Origin: JBDKGH01 sp039798265
GTDB taxonomy: Bacteria; Bacteroidota; Bacteroidia; Flavobacteriales_D; Sanyastnellaceae
Direction: 5' to 3'
Assembly: GCA_039798265.1 (NCBI GenBank)
Contig: JBDKGH010000085.1
Span: forward strand, 1 to 8,376
DNA: 8,376 bases
Numbering within the stretch: position 1 is the stretch's first letter; every line of letters starts with the position of its first letter. Shown in pieces: positions 6,401 through 8,376 of this stretch. Position numbers and translations under genes: made by a program. The notes beneath the pieces were generated by a model. That model saw nothing but the letters and a program-made list of their open reading frames with translations, was not told the origin of the DNA and did not search any database.

Positions 6401-6944
6401 CGGAACAGAAATCCCTATCGTAGCGCTTTCTGCCAACGTATTGAAAGGAGAAGCCGAGAAGAGTTTTGTAGCCGGCATGAATGATTTTATTGCCAAACCA
6501 TTTGAAGAAGAACAGCTCATTCAAAAGGTAGTTCAGCAATTAACGAATCGCGCCGCACAACGTTTGCAAAAAGCTCAATCCGGTGCCACTCACAACGCGA
6601 TAGAGTATGACCTAACCTATTTGGAAAAATCATCACATAACAACGTTGTTTTTTTCCGAAAAATGTTAGATGTATTTATCAATCAAGGCGCCAACACCGC
6701 CAACGAACTGAAAGAAGCATTGGAAAACAACGATGCAAAAATGGTAGCTGATCTAGCGCATAAAGTAAAGCCTGGATTACAACATTTGAAAACAGGACAA
6801 ATTGCGGATCAAGCCATGTGGTTAGAGAAATGTATTAAAGCGGGCGCACAAATAGATGAAGTTCGAAACGAGACCGTTCGTTTCATTGAAAACCTAGAGC
6901 GCTTAGTTGACCAAATGAACAAGGACAAAGAAACCATGAGCTAA
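3396..6944 (+). CDS. HNOBA-PAS hybrid histidine kinase with REC and Hpt domains
   Basis: This is a cytoplasmic sensor kinase of 1182 residues with no membrane segment. Residues about 20-145 form an HNOBA domain, the H-NOX-associated domain of soluble guanylate cyclase: FPFHLVMD, FGPSLKKLM, LERP, LTGSF, FLCTPW, GLSITDYPSFD. A helical linker (about 140-170) leads to four PAS domains (about 170-285, 288-410, 415-540, 548-665). HisKA has FLANISHELRTP with phosphoacceptor His693. The ATPase domain has the N box around Asn810, DTGIGM (842-847) and GGTGLGL (871-877). The receiver has Glu939-Asp940, phospho-Asp983, Ser1012 and Lys1034. The Hpt domain has His1122 in AHKVKPGL. All phosphorelay residues are present. 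The start at 3396 lies inside the H-NOX gene; the next ATG (Met28) would cut the HNOBA core, so the upstream start is preferred. The likely partners are the H-NOX as ligand sensor and the sigma54 regulator as output. Confidence 0.93.
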   Translation: MYTKSTGKATFTYPEVNYDQLFPFHLVMDEQRNLLHFGPSLKKLMGDSNYKKFDDLFKLERPDCDLDLFFNDDHFPTQLSIIQSKLPNKLTLTGSFTALPGKEGHLFLCTPWFKSPEEMNQLGLSITDYPSFDTSVSQLHLLRAQESANKDISTLFKRLSSQKEELELLSMIVQKAANAIIILNSHSVIEYANPALSNLLGFAPEEVTGKPIQEIIAENKSDHELGVALKSVLEGHSSLVETQLSTKLGTALWVNIQIQPLLGYTGIVEKYYLMIENVTTSHAARELLRESEAQLKLAVEGSGEGIWSLNLTTGDFKVSHQFNHLIGLPETTKLSPEAVIELIHEQDKERTLKQLQSLIDDKTDTFFCEFRVLQNNEVTKHFQMKGRKIKSIFDGSTQIAGTLADISVQKELEEELKISAKRFFTLLSNMNTGVLMEDQHRHIVLLNQAACDMFGFPVRAEDLIGADCSQMADQSKHLFTNPEQFVSRINEILANKTTVLSEELYLLSGHIIERDYIPLFNEGAYRGHFWQYRDITTRKNSEELLRNNEEKYRNIIENMHLGLLEVDLNETIQYANDSFCEMSGFSSEELIGSCTLNLFPVNAEDLVKEKQYLRARGILDTYEIQVKNRKNESRWWLISGAPMYDQNGNQTGSIGIHLDISEQKKLQDQLMIAKMRAEESNVAKDKFLANISHELRTPVNGIIGMSRNLARTSLLPEQKKYLHMLRSATDQLLIMLNDILDLAKIDAGKIHLDYRSFNLPAAIYKSIDVVQSRAEEKGLSLRIQMDDSLSMVYVGEEKRLRQILINILSNAVKFTEKGYVQITCSKVSSSGKRDQILIEITDTGIGMDDEFKKRLFQKFAQEDENSSRHYGGTGLGLSISRELIELMGGKIEVNSTKNKGTTVSLLIPFDIGRPEELIPEETEHIDTTILNNSKILLVEDNDLNQMVVSIALEHYGAYISCVFSGKDALERMEQQEFDLILMDIQMPGMDGYETASLIRQKYGTEIPIVALSANVLKGEAEKSFVAGMNDFIAKPFEEEQLIQKVVQQLTNRAAQRLQKAQSGATHNAIEYDLTYLEKSSHNNVVFFRKMLDVFINQGANTANELKEALENNDAKMVADLAHKVKPGLQHLKTGQIADQAMWLEKCIKAGAQIDEVRNETVRFIENLERLVDQMNKDKETMS

Positions 6945-6968
6945 TTCGTTCCATTTCTTTCGATACAT

Positions 6969-7010
6969 AAAAAAGTCCCTTGGTATTTGAAATACACAAG
7001 GGACTTTTTT
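6969..7010. terminator. Bidirectional terminator between convergent genes
   Basis: A long hairpin has arms AAAAAAGTCCCTTG (6969-6982) and CAAGGGACTTTTTT (6997-7010), continued inward by GTA/TAC pairing with one unpaired A at 6996 and an AT-rich loop. The A-run on one side and T-run on the other make it usable on both strands: after the kinase on the plus strand and after the lipoprotein gene on the minus strand. Confidence 0.93.
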
Positions 7011-7021
7011 TACTACTTATC

Positions 7022-7040
7022 TACCCTATTTTACCCTATT
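7022..7040. repeat. Two tandem TACCCTATT units at the lipoprotein stop
   Basis: TACCCTATT occurs at 7022-7030 and again at 7032-7040, with one base between. The second copy contains the TAG stop codon (minus strand, 7038-7036) of the lipoprotein gene. It looks like a short duplication, perhaps by slippage; no function is proposed. Confidence 0.5.
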
Positions 7041-7551
7041 CTATAATAATGTTATCCTTTTTATCGAGGCTATCACTCATCCAGGTTACCTGCATGTAGT
7101 ATGTAGCATTCTCTGTTACGATTACTTGTTCATCGTCTGACGACAGAGCTCCTAAATTCAACTCCATTGTTTCGATGGGATTACCAGAAGCCTGGCGCAA
7201 CTCAATGGTGTAGATGGCGGTGTCGCAAACGAGCGCAGGGAACCATCTGAATACAGAGTCGCCTTGCTCCATAACATCAATGCCAGAGAGAAGTATATCC
7301 CCATTGCTATTGCGCATTTTTAATGCAGCTCCGACTAAATTTTGATGTGGTTTCACCCACAAAAAATTAATCTCGCAAAATGGATATTTTCTCTCTGGCA
7401 TTTCAAAAACCATTTCCTCTTCTTTAGGATCTGCAACCGGCATATAAGGCTTTACACAAGAAGTCAACATAGCTGCTATTGCTGTAACAGTAACTGCTAG
7501 TCTTAACCAGAGTTTCCAGTGTTTGTCGGTTGATATTGTTAGCTGTTTCAT
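7036..7551 (-). CDS. Small lipoprotein of unknown function
   Basis: The product has 171 residues. The N-terminus has basic residues (Lys10, Lys13, Arg17) followed by a hydrophobic stretch (about 15-30) and a lipobox LTSC with Cys32, so it should be exported, lipidated and held in a membrane of the envelope. The mature part of about 140 residues is acidic near its start (DPKEEE) and otherwise alternates in a beta-strand-like way, with segments such as AIYTIELRQA and ATYYMQVTW suggesting a beta-sandwich; this is a guess from pattern only. Two further cysteines, in PFCEI and LVCDT (residues 58 and 109), might form a disulfide. I do not recognise a family. A GAAGGAT sequence lies directly before the ATG. 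The gene converges on the kinase operon and shares its terminator, and nothing links it to the signalling genes apart from position. Confidence 0.8.
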   Translation of the reverse strand: MKQLTISTDKHWKLWLRLAVTVTAIAAMLTSCVKPYMPVADPKEEEMVFEMPERKYPFCEINFLWVKPHQNLVGAALKMRNSNGDILLSGIDVMEQGDSVFRWFPALVCDTAIYTIELRQASGNPIETMELNLGALSSDDEQVIVTENATYYMQVTWMSDSLDKKDNIIIE

Positions 7552-7569
7552 ATCCTTCTCTTTTGAAGG
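7552..7569 (-). promoter_or_regulatory. Leader hairpin covering the lipoprotein ribosome-binding site
   Basis: On the minus strand the leader reads CCTTC-AAAAGA-GAAGG (7569-7554) and then ATATG at the start codon. The GAAGG Shine-Dalgarno-like sequence forms the right arm of a 5-bp hairpin, so the ribosome site could be partly closed in the mRNA. The spacing of GAAGG to the ATG is short (2 bases). The stem is weak, so a regulatory role is only a possibility. Confidence 0.3.
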
Positions 7570-7641
7570 TTATATGTATCCGCAGCTTATTTAGTTTCAA
7601 TTAAATACCACTATTTTAATTTATTTTCATCATTATTTTTT

Positions 7642-7658
7642 ATGGAATTTTATTCCAT
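7642..7658. promoter_or_regulatory. Perfect palindrome ATGGAAT-TTT-ATTCCAT
   Basis: The 7-base arms around TTT lie between the end of the T9SS cargo gene and the start of the lipoprotein gene, both on the minus strand. On the minus strand the stem is followed by A rather than T, so it is a poor terminator for the cargo gene. It may instead be an operator or a simple processing hairpin. T-runs flank it on the plus strand, where no gene ends. Confidence 0.35.
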
Positions 7659-7669
7659 TTTTGAGAACG

Positions 7670-8376
7670 TTAAAAACCAGACTTTTCAACCTTAAACTGG
7701 GCGTTATAGCTATCTTTTTCCAACAAGAGGAAATAAATTCCATTTGATAGACTATTTGTGTCTATCTGCTGATTTCCGGAATTTAAATAACCGCTATACA
7801 CCAAACTTCCTCGACTATCATAGAGCGTTGTCCAAAAACGCTGTTGCTGGCCAGGAAGGAGTATTCGCAATTGATCTTGAAATGGATTACCGTATAGAAC
7901 TATTTCTTCTTGTGAAAGTTCATCTAGGCCATTGCAGAGTTCAATGAAAATAGTTTGCTGGGCCACATTGGTACATCCGTTTTCATCTACGAAGTTGTAA
8001 GAGATCGTTTGCGGACCTGTACCTGCAGAATCGGGGTAAAGAAAATTCTCAAATACCCCATCACCCCAGAAAGAGCCTCCTGTGGGTAAACCCACCAACT
8101 CAATTGGGTCAGCATCATTGCACAAACTATCTTCAGCTACAAATAATACAGTAGGAGAAAAAACAACTTCAATAGAATAAATATCAGTATTAACCGTGCA
8201 GTTGTGTTCATCCGTATAGCTATAATAGATATCATGATTACCTCCACCCGCAGCGAAAGGATCGAAGAAATCGCCCTCTACTCCGTTTCCTATGAATGTC
8301 CCATTGAATGGCAAACCAATCAGCGGAACCTGCCCATCTGAAATACAGACTGTATCTTCCGCAACGGCCATCATTA
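7670..8376 (-). CDS. T9SS-secreted repeat protein, C-terminal part (partial)
   Basis: Only the last 234 or so residues are in the window; the frame is open to the right edge, so the Met codons at 8374-8369 are probably internal and the real start lies outside. The visible part holds two Ig-like / PKD-like repeats of about 65-75 residues, each with the pattern EDxxC, a GLPxxGxF turn, GNGV or GDGV, and a final YxxxDExxCT (about 6-75 and 82-145 from the first visible Met). A type A C-terminal sorting domain follows (about 158-234): an LYGNPFQD start, LYDSRGSLVYSG, the LSNGIYFLLLE strand and a basic end with KVEKSGF. Such domains direct proteins through the type IX secretion system to the cell surface or medium. 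The repeats resemble those of large surface or adhesion proteins of gliding Bacteroidota. The typical LYPNP signature reads LYGNP here. Confidence 0.88.
   Translation of the reverse strand, partial: MMAVAEDTVCISDGQVPLIGLPFNGTFIGNGVEGDFFDPFAAGGGNHDIYYSYTDEHNCTVNTDIYSIEVVFSPTVLFVAEDSLCNDADPIELVGLPTGGSFWGDGVFENFLYPDSAGTGPQTISYNFVDENGCTNVAQQTIFIELCNGLDELSQEEIVLYGNPFQDQLRILLPGQQQRFWTTLYDSRGSLVYSGYLNSGNQQIDTNSLSNGIYFLLLEKDSYNAQFKVEKSGF

Noticed and set aside
7744..7947. Plus-strand open frame of 67 codons opposite the T9SS cargo gene
   Set aside because: It is antisense to the clear sorting-domain coding region and has no recognisable motif.

Overview
The window looks like chromosomal DNA from a member of the Bacteroidota, probably Flavobacteriia- or Cytophagia-like. 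The basis is a C-terminal type IX secretion (T9SS) sorting domain at the right end, moderately AT-rich DNA, weak or absent Shine-Dalgarno sequences before most starts, and protein sequences of Bacteroidota style. This is inference; there is no rRNA or other phylogenetic marker here.

Layout. (1) 10-783 (+): a DUF3050 / heme-oxygenase-like protein, closed by a strong 12-bp stem terminator at 819-846. (2) 784-1436: a 653-bp gap without a gene, but full of structure: tandem GC-rich hairpins, a 42-bp-spaced repeat carrying CGTGCCAA, nested inverted repeats, two related palindromes 119 bp apart, and imperfect direct repeats. (3) 1437-6944 (+): three overlapping genes that read as one signalling operon: a sigma54-type (NtrC-family) response regulator, a stand-alone H-NOX (HNOB) domain protein, and a 1182-residue hybrid histidine kinase. 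(4) 6969-7010: a long bidirectional terminator between converging transcription units. (5) 7036-7551 (-): a small lipoprotein of unknown function. (6) 7670-8376 (-): the C-terminal part of a secreted T9SS cargo protein with Ig-like repeats, running off the window edge.

How the genes work together. The central operon is the notable system. The kinase begins with an HNOBA domain, the domain that follows H-NOX in animal soluble guanylate cyclase (sGC), and the gene just before it encodes the H-NOX. The sensory half of an sGC is therefore present, split over two overlapping genes, and connected to a phosphorelay instead of a cyclase: HNOBA - four PAS - HisKA - HATPase - REC - Hpt. The phosphoryl route would be His693 to Asp983 to His1122 of the kinase, then Asp82 of the regulator, which has an intact GAFTGA loop for activating sigma54 promoters. 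The H-NOX keeps the proximal heme histidine (His104) and the conserved proline (Pro117), but its YxSxR heme-propionate motif reads YKGET. Heme binding, and the ligand sensed, are therefore open questions.

The palindromes upstream of the regulator are candidate binding sites for it. No convincing plus-strand promoter could be found in the gap.
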